Part shown: positions 46,958 through 58,764 of the stretch, in pieces
How the letters are laid out: every line of letters begins with the position of its first letter
Numbering within the stretch: the first letter of the stretch is position 1
From: Liquidambar formosana
Taxonomy: Eukaryota > Streptophyta > Magnoliopsida > Saxifragales > Altingiaceae
Assembly: GCA_039720395.1 (NCBI GenBank)
Contig: CM077823.1
Location: 35,732,371 to 35,796,370, forward strand
DNA length: 64,000 nucleotides
Direction: 5' to 3'
Made by a program: the position numbers and the translations under genes
The notes under the pieces: model-generated
Told to the model about the DNA's origin: nothing
The model's input: the letters and a program-made list of their open reading frames with translations, nothing else
Databases searched by the model: none

Positions 46958-48249
46958 CTAGGAGATGTAGGCTACAATGTTGGGATCTTGTTGAAAGTGA
47001 AGCATGCTTTCTTCTACCATACTCACCCATGCTTCAATTCCATCACCACTTTTGGTGTCCATTAGAAAAACTAGATCAATTGGTAAACTCATACTACTTA
47101 CCCAGGCGGGCTTTCCCCAACCAAAATCAACCTCATAAAGAGGAAACCTGCACATACTAGTAAACTTACAAACATCTACCCCATCTTTATACGTTTCTTC
47201 GTGGAACTCTTTGAACGAATCAATCACCATCTTGAACCCATCATCACCATGCACCGTTTTTTCACACTCTGCCATAGCCCTTTTTTTCCCATTCCTTAAC
47301 AGACTCACGAAATCATGCAACTCCATCTGGCTTTCATCGGCCATAAATCGGATGTTGCATATCCTGTAGAGATTTCCACAACAATTCTCTGGTATGATTG
47401 GAAACATTTTTCCACGCAAGTTTAAGGGATGGGTTAATAGAGAAGGCCTCAAGTGCCCATTTTTTGCTTGAGCCACATTGATGAGAGCCCTCCATATAAG
47501 TGCCATCAATACCTCCAACCGGGTAGCACCCGACCCATCACCCACCCCTGCTTTGGCTTTGTCTTTGAGGGATAATATTGCTGCCCCATTAAACACAAAT
47601 CTCTTTGTAACATACTTGGCTGCGCCGCCCTTGAAAGGCACAGGCTTGACCCTTGATAAATATTCAGGCAAGAAAGCGGCCGTGTCAAAACTTGGCCTAG
47701 TTACTTCGTTTATTCCTGCTCTGCTTGCCTTCGCCCACCCATTAATGAAGGTGGAAAATGTGAATCCGTCGACTATCCTGTGTGAAGTACGCACGCCAAT
47801 GACTAGTCCACCGCAATCAAACAAGTTGACTTGAATCAACACCAAGGGACTAGTGTCCGATTCAGCTACAAAAGGAAGAAAATGAGTTAGCAGCTCTGCA
47901 TCAGGTTCTCCCTGGAGAAGTTCAGTGAGCTGGCTGTCCACTTGAGCTTCTAAGTATTCTACGCCTTGGTCATTACAATCGATTGAGAGATTGTCTTCTA
48001 TGAATCTGCCTGCTAGCGGTAGAAAAGCGTTAAGGTGTTTGATAGTGATGTCTCTAACCGGTTGCGTTGGCTTTCAAGTTTTTCAGCTCTGCTGCATCCG
48101 TTGGCTTCATTGGAGGTGTAGTGGAAAAGGATGGGCGGATATGCTGAAGGAGCAAGCTGATCGAGGAACGATATCTTCATGGTTCGAAGGTGATGTGGAG
48201 TTGGAACTGATGGTTTTATGAATTTTCTAGACAGGTTTTGAATCTTCAT
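46958..48249 (-). pseudogene. BAHD acyltransferase 4, 1-bp frameshift
   Basis: Near-copy of the intact gene at 59508-60800. The reading frame opens at 48249 (MKIQNLSRKFIKPS) but shifts at 48017-48019, where a GGG run has become GG in the LTLFYPLAGR motif, giving a stop right after LTLFYR at about residue 78. The rest is open in another frame from 47941 (MDSQLTELL) to the normal stop at 46958 and keeps HxxxD (SHRIVDGF), DFGWG and the end DPNIVAYIS. It differs from BAHD-5 at roughly two dozen of 327 residues in that part. As read, no full enzyme can be made; a sequencing error in the G run is the main alternative. Confidence 0.88.
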
Positions 48250-51030
48250 GGTGTAGCTATAGCTAAGCTAGCCTTTTTCAAATTCAATTTGCTATCTCTA
48301 GCTTTGACAAGAAAGAGATGATAGATGTGCTCTTTCCCCACCTTGGCTTTACTAAGAGGAATGCGGAGGGAATATGTCTCGTTAATTTGTCCACGCAAAT
48401 TGATTTTTCACAAATTTTAAAAGTACAATAATTATACATTACAGCACTTAAAAGTACAATAATTATACAATATCTAACATTCCTAAAGAACTCTACCATT
48501 CAACAGGCATGCAAATCAGATTCAACAGAGGGATATTATTTTCCCTCTAGGCGCTGTTTGGGAGAATTCAAAAAGCAGCTAGCCACATACAGTTTATATA
48601 TATATATATATATATACTGATGCTGCTACGCTTCTGGTTCTGTATCTAAGTTTGCAATTAATTCTGACTTTGATCTCCTTAAGTTGCTTAAACTATTTTG
48701 TGTGAAGCTTGAAAATTTGGTAGATTTTGAGGAAGTGGAACATTGGATTAAAAATATTTTGAAGCACAATTACAGATCGAATAAGTAAAGTAAACTTTTT
48801 TGCAGGGGAAAATTTTTTTGAAAAGCAACCTTTCAAGTTAGATGTGGAAATTCAAGATAAGCCTTCAATTCACACATTTCTTTTTTCTTTTCTTCGTTTT
48901 TATTTTTGTTGTTCGTCTTATATTACACCATATGATATTGCTTTAAAATTGAAATTTCCCATTGCAGGCTAGACGGGGGCAGAACAATCCAGTTTTTAAG
49001 GAAAATGCTTTTGTGATGTGCATATAGGAAATGTGCAGTTATATCTACATATATGGATGATGATTCCAAAGTTGTAAGGTGGAAACACTTACGAATGAAA
49101 ATTTGGAAAAGAAAAGAAAAAAAAAAGAAGAAGAAGAAGAAAATAATAATAGATAATTCTTCCACAAATTTCTTGTAAGCCCACCAGGCTAGGATTGTTT
49201 ACAGAACGCAGATCAAAGATTAAAATCTGATCTCCCTCCTAGTAAAATCATGGTAGCTTTAATTTTTATTTTATCTTCGTCATAGTTTTTAGCATCTCCG
49301 TAGAAATTCCTTGGATATTAAAAAATGTTGTTGAAAAAAGAGGGCCACATCTATTGAAAAATGTGAAAATATATCCGCAAAAGGGGTATGATAATAAGCC
49401 AGAGAGGGGTGCGGATGAGCCATAAGAAAAATGTGAAAATAGGCTCTCCGACCCTACCCAAAAAGAAGAAATAAATAAATAAATGTTGCCACTGTTGCTA
49501 GTGAGCAACACCCAAGAATTTAGGATATGAACATAAAGAAATTCAATGAAAATTATGAAGGACTCTTCCCATCTACTCCCATCCTGCCCATCACTAGGGC
49601 ACAATTCCTCCTACCTCTCCCAAGGGAATAGCGCCTCTTATCTTTTGATTTTATGTTATTTGATTTCCCTCTTTATTTTTATTTTTTTAGTCAAACGTGA
49701 GGATCTTAAGTTTACTTCTGTTAAGGTTCAAGTACACCAATAAACTTGTCTCACATGATACATAATTGACTCGTAAGGTCTCCCTAATAGTGAGGAGGTA
49801 AAAATTCAAATTTTAGACTTGTAGTTCCTAAACTATAGTCCCTTGCTGTCTATACTCTCCACTACCCTCACATGTCTTCTCCTATTTGTGTTAAGATTTT
49901 ATTGAAGGCACATGAGAATGACATTTGCTTCTAAAGCTAGAACTATGTACGATTGATCCTCTTCTCTAATATTTCCCCTTTCACCAAAAGAAAAAGGAAG
50001 AAGGGAACAATATTGGGCCCCCTCTACTCAGCTGATAATGGTAGTAAGAGTAACAAACTCCAATCTAATTCCTCTCTTAATAATGCCTTTTATATGGTTT
50101 TGCACTACTCAATTTAAAACGGTGCGCCCACCCCTATATCCCCACCACAAAAATAGAAAAAAAAAATCCCACATGAATTTTGTAAGGTAGTAATTATTTA
50201 CAAGGAAATGCTGGTTGACTCTCCACTTTTATAATTTATCCTATTGTGAGAGAATAAGAGGGTTAAGGTTGTAGGACCCATTGATATGGTTAAACTCTAA
50301 AAATAACCTTTGTTATCTCATATTAGGGCAAAGTGTGGGGCTAACTAGCATTTCCCTTATTTATATTCGATTGTAATTGTTTGCACCAGGTCACACCTAT
50401 CCTAATCTTTTCTAATTTTGCTCAGAAATAAATTAATAAATGAAAACTCTGAAAGCGGTGTTAGTAATGACACTTTAGAAAGCGCCATTACAAGATGGGT
50501 AAATGCCTGTTACTGTCTTAAGTGAAATTCGAAGCATTCACACTGCCCCTCTCCCGCGATTAAGGTACTCGCACGGCGTCCTCCACAATCGTCAATTCGT
50601 CGGTCTCTGCCTGTCGCCGTCACCTTCCTCCGCCGTTAACAGGTAACACTCGTCTCTCTCGTCATGGACGATCAAATCCTAAACCCTTCGATGCTGAGAT
50701 CGTGCCTTAGCAAGATGGACGAAGACAGGTTCGCCGCCGGTGATTGTGGTGGATGCCGTGGTTGTGGTGGCTGCCATGGTTTGGGTCTAGAACCTTCGCC
50801 CACCCCTACTCTCCACAAATCTCCATGTTCGCCGCCGACGAACCACGCATCGTTTGCCCTTTGGAGATGAGCCGGCGAGATCATGTCTCGCCATTATGAG
50901 CCACCTTCGGTGCTAATACATATTGCCCCTTCAATTCAATTTTTCATTTTCCACGTTTTTCCTTTATGTGAAGAAATTCATATTTTTTCTTCTTTGGGTT
51001 AGTACTCGCTAGCTACCTAATGGGAGCTCT
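48250..51030. other. Upstream of BAHD-4, then unduplicated spacer
   Basis: 48250-49262 is shared with BAHD-5 upstream DNA, with a TA microsatellite at about 48597-48617. 49590-49740 resembles 44560-44690 upstream of BAHD-2 (TAGTCAAACGTGAG). 50785-51020 repeats DNA from 45540 and 56105. The ORF at 50664-50870 (Gly/Cys-rich) overlaps that repeat and is not called. Confidence 0.45.
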
Positions 51031-51410
51031 ATGGAGGAAGGGCAAGTAGCTGGGGCAGGTGGGCTAATTCGGGACGCACAGGGTGAATGGATTGCAAGTT
51101 TCTCCATTCAAGGGGGATGTTGCTTTAGCATTGCTACTGAGCTACTAGGAGCAAGGCAGGCCTCCTTTTGGCTTGGGATAAAGAGTTTAAGAAAGTTATC
51201 ATTGAAATTGACTCTAAAGATGCTATGGATATGATTATTAACCCTGTGGATGTGTTTCATCCCCTTGGTGCTTTGATCCAAGATTGCAAAGATATGGTGG
51301 ATAGGGATTGGGACTGCAGGATTGTTCATACTTTAAGGGAGGGTAACTCTTGTGCTGATTTTCTTGCGAAGGAAGGTGCCCGTTTGTATGTTGATGTCTG
51401 CATCTATTAG
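51031..51410 (+). pseudogene. RNase H-like fragment, LINE-type
   Basis: Two overlapping frames together resemble the RNase H domain (RVT_3 type) found in plant L1-like retroelements. The first has GAGGLIRDAQGEWIASF and a TELLGARQASFWLG segment. The second (from 51168) has VIIEIDSKDAMDMI, then HPLGALIQDCKDM and HTLREGNSCADFLAKEGA. A frameshift near 51170 separates them. No reverse transcriptase precedes it, so it is a dead fragment. Confidence 0.75.
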
Positions 51411-51666
51411 GGTTGGACACGGTTCGGTTCAATCGGTATTTTAGGGGTAATATTCACCGAACCGACGGTGTCGATTTTACCAATTTGTCAACCGAAGCCG
51501 ACCGAGATATAATGAAAATCACATCACATCGATGGAATATAAATCGGTGTGGTTCCATCGGTTTTTTCGGTTTAAAGGAGATTGAAATCTAAAGCAATTA
51601 CTCTACTTTGATGAACAAAAAAAACCCTAGAAATTAGATCATCCCTACAAATATACATTTATGAAT

Positions 51667-51668
<2 letters not shown>

Positions 51669-51723
<55 letters not shown>
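51669..51723. repeat. TA microsatellite
   Basis: About 27 uninterrupted AT/TA units directly abutting the left end of the TIR element at 51724. Confidence 0.95.
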
Positions 51724-51724
<1 letters not shown>

Positions 51725-54700
51725 GGATTTGATCCAGTCAGCTGAAGCTGACCGAAAGTTATATTAGCTGCGCAAATCCAGCCATTCATTTCTTTTAAGT
51801 GGCATCTAACGGCTGTTATAAAAAGGAACCAGATCTGGATCTCTCACCCGGATCAACCCGCTAACAAACACACCTTCCCTCTCACAACCGTCTGAGATCT
51901 GAAAAACCAAACACGAAGCCCCTCCTCTTCTGCTTTCACAGCCGCGAATAAGCTCATCGCCGACGACATTCCGGCGGCGACATCCAGTGACCCTTTGCTT
52001 TTCCCTTTCCACGACCCTTTCTGTCACGACCCAAATTAATTAAGCCGTGATCAATAATAATAAACCAGCTTTTTCTTTAATAAATCCTTTGATAAAACAT
52101 GGATGACACGTGTTAAAATCCTCAACCATTTTTAAAAAAATTTCGGCATGACCCATCCGTAGATAGGACATACCATCGTGAAAACCTGTTATGAAAATCC
52201 ATACATAAAAATTTCCTGTCATCCATGGTAGTGGTATCATCCCATGCATCGCATTCCACGTATATACACCATTTGGTAATTACAATTACAACCCTAATTG
52301 AATTTACATTTACATTAACCCAATAGAAACCCAATTAATTACATATTCTTTCCCAAAAATACATTAACAATTAACTCAGAATAATTCCGCTAATAGCATC
52401 TTCCGCCCAAGATAGCATAACCAAAACCTGGATTATCTGAAAAACATTTAAAAATAATAGGCGTGAGTCCGACGACTCAGTAGATACAATTTGACATAGT
52501 AAACTATAGCAATGATATAAATAAAACCAAATATATCATTTACATCAAAATATACTAACCCAGTATATTACAAATCATTAAAATAAGTTATATAACCCAT
52601 AACTTAAAATAAATAATGCATATGTCCAATGCATGTGACTCATGTCCAATTTACATTAATCCATTTATTACCAACCACTCCCGCAGGAGTCTTCGCGCGG
52701 AAACGGAGGATTTAAACCCACCTCCAAGAGGACAACACAAGGGTTCCTACCTGGAACCGGAAAGTAGCCTCTGATTCGGGAACACAAGGGTTCCTACCTG
52801 GAACCGGAAAGTACCCCAGGACCAAAGGAATGGAAAACACCGCAAAGTCCCATTGACTGCAAGTAGTCCAATTCCAATGACCCCTTTTAATGCAATACTT
52901 TTACCCAGTATTCATTAAATCCATTTAATGCATGATTATGCCAACATGCAATGCGAGAAACCATAAAATGATTTTATAACCAAAATCATCTTCAAAATAT
53001 ACCACATAAACCATAGTGGAAATAATCACATCATTATACCAATTTATGATAACATCATAAATACCCGTAAAATCAATACAAATATATTCCATTTAATGTA
53101 TAAAATAAACCAACTCATTAAGAAACATAAATTCCAATTTATGTTATCCAATACCCCAAAGTTCCATTTAAGATTTATTCCATAAATCATGTATATTCAT
53201 ATTCTAGGCCCAAGAATACCAAATAATATGATAATATATACCATATTATCATGTCAATAGTTTAAACCTATGTAAATTGCACCTACCTCAACCAAATGCG
53301 TGGAAAAATGTAACCTTTAATGCCGTGGGTATGAACATCCAAGCCCTAGGATGCAAATGCACGCTCCCAATCCAAGCCCTAGCTCCCAAATGCCATGGAT
53401 GATGTTGGTAATGGAGGTCCCAACTCCAAATCACCACCAAAGCTCCCCAATATGCATGAATAACCCAAAAATGTAAGAATGAGACAATAACCCAAAATAA
53501 ATTACAAAACCTAACTCCAAAATGTGAGAAATACCTCTACAAATGCGAAAGAGTTGGTGAGGATGACAACCCATGCCAATTCCCACGAAATCCAAGCTCA
53601 CAACACCGTGAACAAGCTCCAAGCTCCACTAAGAGGTTGGAGAATATGAATCCGACCATAATAATGCATTCCCAAGCCTCAAAGAGAGAGAAAACTCAAA
53701 TCCATCACCATACGCGCGTAGATCGGGCCAAAATACGCTAGATCCGAGCTTGCCGGCGTCGGATCGGGGTCGCCTTGCTCCGGCGAGATGCCGTCGAGCG
53801 TCCGCCCTCTCTTCTCCTTCTCTCCCTCTCTCTCTCTCTCTCCATGCCCAAAAAGACCAGATTTTGGTCTAAAATCGTGTGGGATGGGTTTTATAAGGGG
53901 TGAAGGGCATTTGCGTCATTTAACACAAAAAAATTTGCAAAACCCGCGATGCACGATCGATCGTGGGTTGAGGGCACGATCGATCGTGAAAAACAGAAGT
54001 GAAAATGCCTTTCTGGGGCACTGACGATCGATCGTCCCTAGGCCAGGATCGATCGTCACTTGCTGAAAATGCCCAGTAACTCAGGCAATTGTGTATAGAC
54101 CCACACAGTACACACCACTGCCTTATTTTCATTAAAAACATTTAAGTAATCTTCTCCATTCTTTCTTCTTCCTTTTACTTTAAGTTATTTAATGAAAATA
54201 AGCAAATAACCCCCCATTTGAATCCAAATAAAATATCAAAAAAATTAAATACCCAATATATCAAAATCTAAATTTCAAGTTTTAGTACAAAATCCGTCGC
54301 CCGACAGATTTTCCTAAAACAAACATGCGTGGAACCCAATCCAAACGTGCTAATAAAATCCCATAAAATCACCAATGTCTTATAATATTATAAACTCCCA
54401 TTACCGCCAAAAATTATCCTTCAAAACGAAGATTTACGAAAATCCACTTTTTCTCCAACACTTAGCCAAATTTCAGCAGCTTAAACCCTTAAGTTGCAAA
54501 TAAGGCTAAACGCACCCGAAATATACTCAATGCACCAAAACAAGCATCCAAACACATCCAACATCCTAATATCATACACATGCATTACCCATGCATGAAA
54601 TCATTTGACAAATCAAGGGATTAACTACGTTAACCATAGATTAAACCCTTAATACCCTATTTAAAAATTACGGGTATTACACTTTCCCTCTCACATCAGG

Positions 54701-55550
54701 CGACATTCCGGCGGATCCGGTGAAGCACACCGCTGAAAACCAGATTGTATTTCTCACATGGCTAGTTCTCCTTTCTTCATTTTTTATTTTATTTTTGGTA
54801 AAATCAATTTATCAATTTGGGTTTCTTGAGTTTAAAGAGAGGAAAAGAAAAAAAAATTTTGGGGAGGTGGGGTAATGGATGCCGGCGTCTATGGTCTCCC
54901 TTCCTTCTTCTTTGTTTTTTAATTTTTTGGTAAAATCCAAATCTGGTTCTTGCTTTAAATCTCAAAACCCCAAACACTCACCCCTGATCCTCTCCCCACA
55001 TAATTCATGATTTCACACTCTACCAGGCAGCACAAATACATGGAGAAAAAGGGAAAAAAATTAATTAATTTGCCCTATCTGTACCTCCTAGCAGAAGAAA
55101 GTGTGAACACCAGTTCACCGGCGGCGAGAATGGAGAGGGTGGGGTTTTTCAGATCTGAAAGGATGGGCTTTGCAGTGGCGGTGAGTGTTTTGGGGGTGAG
55201 GATGAGGGGAGGTGAGAGGAGCCGCCAGCGATGAGACTCGTGCTGCAATGGGGAGCTTTGTCTTTTCAGATCTGGCGAGCTTTCGGTAAGAGGAGGAGGG
55301 GCGGTGGCGGTGAGCAGGGCTGGTGAGCTTGGTGAGAAGATGAAGAAGGCAGATCTGCAGTAAGAACCAAATGTAAAGAGGAAAGAAGAGGGCATTAGCG
55401 GGTGGGTCAGATCTGGAACCGGATGAAAAGATCCAGATTTGGGTCTCTTTATGTGGGCCGTTGGATGCCACTTAATTTGAGTGGACGGATGAGATTGCTG
55501 CAGCTGATGACATACCTCCCAATCAGCTGCAGCTGACTGGAACATTCATG
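51724..55550. mobile_element. TIR element with TA-repeat ends, split by a solo LTR
   Basis: Inverted ends over 110 bp: the left shares CCAGTCAGCTG, AAGTGGCATC, AACGGC and ATCTGGATC with the reverse complement of 55425-55550. TATATATA lies just outside both ends. No transposase was seen; the inside is GC-rich with low-complexity ORFs (for example 55075-55545 minus) that I do not call. A 2.66-kb solo LTR sits in the middle. Confidence 0.7.
52022..54681 (-). mobile_element. Solo LTR, 2660 bp, probably Ty3/gypsy
   Basis: Starts TGTCACGACCC, ends GGGTATTACA, and is flanked by a perfect 5-bp duplication CTTTC (52017-52021 and 54682-54686). TG...CA ends and no coding domain inside indicate a solo LTR. 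Minus orientation is proposed because TGTAATACCCG starts and an ACTGAGTCGTCGGACTCA-like segment are usual in plant gypsy LTRs. It contains a 33-bp direct repeat (52734-52766 and 52781-52813), each copy with a GGTTCC/GGAACC hairpin, and four ATCGATCG palindromes (53952-54057). Confidence 0.8.
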
Positions 55551-55568
55551 TATATATATATAAAACTT

Positions 55569-55709
55569 TGATTATGTGTTAGATATCCTGGAAATCCCAT
55601 TCAATCACAGTCGTCTGTAAACGACACGCACGGAAACATGAATGCGCGTGTGTTGCTCACGAATGACCATAATCGAATGGGATACTCTGAAATATCCTAC
55701 ACATGATCA
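55569..55709. mobile_element. Foldback MITE, 141 bp
   Basis: Arms of about 50 bp pair: TGATTATGTGTTAGATATCC and AATCCCATTCAATCA at the left against AATCGAATGGGATA and ATATCCTACACATGATCA at the right. Confidence 0.7.
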
Positions 55710-55712
55710 GTC

Positions 55713-55749
<37 letters not shown>

Positions 55750-55753
<4 letters not shown>

Positions 55754-55914
55754 GGTGATCCCATCAGCACGAGTTACATCAGCACTATGCATTGGGGGTT
55801 GTACCTCTTGTATTAATTCAATGCACCTCATATCTCACTAATGCACAAGGTACAACTCCCGATGCAGGTTTTGATATAAGTTATATCAGCACGTGCTTAC
55901 CTGATTATCATCTT
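55750..55914. mobile_element. Small inverted-repeat element between TA microsatellites
   Basis: Lies between TA repeats (about 55716-55749 and 55915-55935). GATCCCATCAGCACG near the left is imperfectly mirrored by CAGCACGTGCTTACC near the right. Tip design resembles the larger element at 51724. Confidence 0.4.
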
Positions 55915-55959
55915 TTATATATATATATATATATAGAGGGAGAGAGAGAGAGAGAAAGG

Positions 55960-56993
55960 ATACATGGACGGTGATTCCAAAGTTTTTAGGTACGGGAAAC
56001 ACCTATGAATGAAAATTTGGAAAAGACAAAATATTAATAATTGTTCTTCCACAAATTTCTTGTAAGCCCACCGGCCAGGATCAAAGATTAAAATCTGACC
56101 TCCTTCCTTGGGTCTAGAGCCGTCGCCCATCCCTACTCCTCACAAATCTCCATGTTTGCCACTGACGAACCACACACCCTTCAGTGCTAATACAATTCGA
56201 TCGTCCTCCCTTTAATTCAATTTTCCATTTTTCGCATTTTTCCTCTACAAATTCATCTTCATGAATATTTTATTCTAAAATCCTATCTTCTACTCACTAC
56301 TTTTTTTCGGCACGCGAAAAATTTAATGCTTTGGCTCTTCAATAATAAAAATTTAATTTTTCATTGGAAATTTTTTTATTTTTATTTTTCCTTCTTTGGG
56401 TTTGTACTTGCTAGCTACCCAAAATTTTATTTGTCTTCCCCTGCTTTAATTTGTTTACTCACCTCTAGCTCCTCGCCAGCCTTAATTCAGACCCTTTGAT
56501 TGCCAATTTCCCTCAAGCACATGTGTTAGGAAACTTCATAGTTCTAAGATTTGTCATACGTGAAATTAAAGAAGAAATCGAAAAACAAGGCAAACAATCA
56601 ACAAACAGAATTACGTGGTTCACCCAAACTTAGGATACATCCACGTAGCCACTGCAATTTCACTATTTCTTAGAGAGTTAACAACACAAAGTGGCGTTAC
56701 AACCTATTGACCCGAGCCTCTGCTCCATGAATTAAGCCTCACAAAAAATCTCATTTTAAACCATGCACTTCCAAGGTTGAGCCGAGTCAAGTGCTGTCAA
56801 ATGGGTCGGGCAAAATACCAAGCTCCACATTAATGCCTAACAACATGCTCCAAGCCTTCTCAATCTTGATTAAATTTCTTTCTCCAGTAAGTCTGACTGT
56901 GACATAACCACGAACCAACGAGAGTGAAGAATGGAATTATGGGACCAAAAAATACTCTCTCTCTAGAATTAAAAAAATGCTCTGTTTTCCTTA
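55960..56993. other. Duplicated and repeat-derived spacer
   Basis: 55960-56370 repeats 45395-45830. 56525-56900 contains ATTACGTGGTTCACCC, a phrase common in plant transposon ends, but I could not set borders. No gene. Confidence 0.4.
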
Positions 56994-57239
56994 TCTATAC
57001 TACTATATTAAGTCAATTGCCTTTGTGGTTGGATTGCACCTGAAAATACTAAAACACCCTTATAAGTTAATAAAGTTAAAAGACGATTTGGTAATTTTAT
57101 TAACTTTGAAAAACCCACCATAACCTATTCCCCTTAAATCTCTCCCACACACACATGCAGTTTTGAAACTGACATAGCAGTTACACTAATGGATTTGAAA
57201 AGATGTATTGCACACGCATTACGTGTACTCGATTACTAG
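56994..57239 (+). mobile_element. Small nonautonomous Helitron, 246 bp
   Basis: Starts TCTATACTACTATATTAAG after a host A (56993) and ends CTAG before a host T (57240). A hairpin ACACG-CATTA-CGTGT (57212-57226) lies about 10 bp before the CTAG. Start, hairpin, CTRR end and A/T insertion site all fit plant Helitrons. It encodes nothing. Confidence 0.8.
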
Positions 57240-57461
57240 TATATATATATATATACCAGCGGCCAGTCCGTCCACCACCATTCATCACCATGGCTGGCCA
57301 CACGATCTTGGGGCGTCACATCTTCTTCTAGCTCAATTCAAAAACCATAAATATATTCTTCTTCATTTCTTAGTGAATAATTAAAATAGAATGATTCTTG
57401 CCTTTAACTTTAGTAAATGAGTTTGGTTGGGACGAAAGGCATAGTATATGAATTTTGTTGG

Positions 57462-58345
57462 CAGGCCCGGTTCTGGGCCCAAGAGAGCAAGGCCTGGGGC
57501 CCTTATTTTGGGCTAAAAAAAAGGGCTCCTAAATACCTATCTCTTTTATTAGTTATGAAAGCCCAAAAATCAGTCCAAAGAAGAGGCTTCTCCAATTGGA
57601 CCAGTTTTCCTGTTTTAAGCAAAAGGGCCCTATTCTAACAAGGTAACCAAGCCCAATTCTAGCCTAAGGGGGTTTGGCATTTAGATGAGATCTAAGAGGC
57701 TCCCCAATCACAACGTCTCTCTCTTTGGGCTGTGCAGCCATGAAAGTTCAATTGAATACATCTAAACCTTATAAAAGTTTGATTCTAAAGAGTGTAAGTT
57801 CAATGAGAAGTCAATACTACTCCTTGAAGTTGCCTTTAAGCACAGAAAATTAAGTAGCTAGAAAGTGACAAAAAGAAAGAGTGATATGCTTGTAATTAAC
57901 CTTTATACCCGACTGAAACTGAGCCCTCCATGTCCTTGGATACTGCAATTAGAAATTCAATGAAAAATAGGCAAACATTGCAGTAACCAGATGAAACAGA
58001 AATCACAAAACTCTTGTGGGCATGCATGCATCAAAAATTACTTACTGAGTCACCTAAGTTTTGCCATGCAGGCAAGTTGATTTCTTGGTCACTGTGCTGT
58101 TTGTAGACCCATTGGTGGCTATTGTCTGCAGCAACTTTTCCAATCAACCTGCCAAACACCAAACTCAACTTGTTTGCATTTGAAATTTTAGTAATTTTAT
58201 ATGCAAACAAATTTTATGTTGGTACTTGGTAGTAAGAAATTTTTCTCTCTTTTTTTTTTTTTTTTGTTTTGAGAATATGTATAGAAGGAAGAGGGCCCTA
58301 TTTTAGGACTTCGCCTAGGGCACCAACTAACTCAGAACCGGCCTG
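57462..58345. mobile_element. hAT-like element carrying captured exons
   Basis: Perfect 8-bp duplication TTTGTTGG (57454-57461 and 58346-58353) and inverted ends CAGGCCCGGTTCTG and CAGAACCGGCCTG. On the minus strand it holds two exon-like segments with proper splice borders: 58046-58148 (reads LIGKVAADNSHQWVYKQ and on to LPAWQNLGDS) and 57901-57942 (reads YPRTWRAQFQSGIK). They join in phase. I do not recognise the donor gene. Confidence 0.8.
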
Positions 58346-58764
58346 TTTGTTGGTTTGTTCGTACGTCAAGTAAGCTGGGAACCACTTTTGTCGTATATCC
58401 TAGTGTTGTCGAGCCAACTCGGCACGTAGGTGGTGGTGGTAGTATGGGCTCATTTTTCTTCATCTACCTCATAGTCTCTATAAGTGCTCTGGAGTGTGCG
58501 TATGGTTGTCTAAATGCCCAAACAACATATATAAAAGGGTATTTTACTATTTTCAAAGAATTGTAATATGAGAGCGGTCATTAATTTTTTTTTTATTAAT
58601 AAAGAGGAGGTGCATCTGTAATTGTCATATACTAGAAAGAGTGTAAATGAAATTTATCCAAAAGACATTATATAAAATTTTGATTTTTGATAATTTTAGA
58701 TTTTCATAATTCTTCTCCGAAGGAATTATGGACTTTATAATTAACCTCTTAATGTTTTTTACAC

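Larger units (their letters stand above)
46268..49262. repeat. BAHD segmental duplication, copy 1
   Basis: Colinear with 58850-62705: MITE, SINE, BAHD coding region and about 1 kb of upstream DNA. Copy 2 carries an extra MULE at 61089-61929, whose empty site here is ATTCAACAG at 48520-48528. Confidence 0.88.

Noticed and set aside
50664..50870. Gly/Cys-rich 68-aa ORF
   Set aside because: Its second half lies in DNA repeated at 45540 and 56105 without a conserved frame.
55075..55545. 156-aa minus-strand ORF
   Set aside because: Pro/Ser-rich low complexity overlapping the inverted end of a transposon, with no homologous domain recognised.
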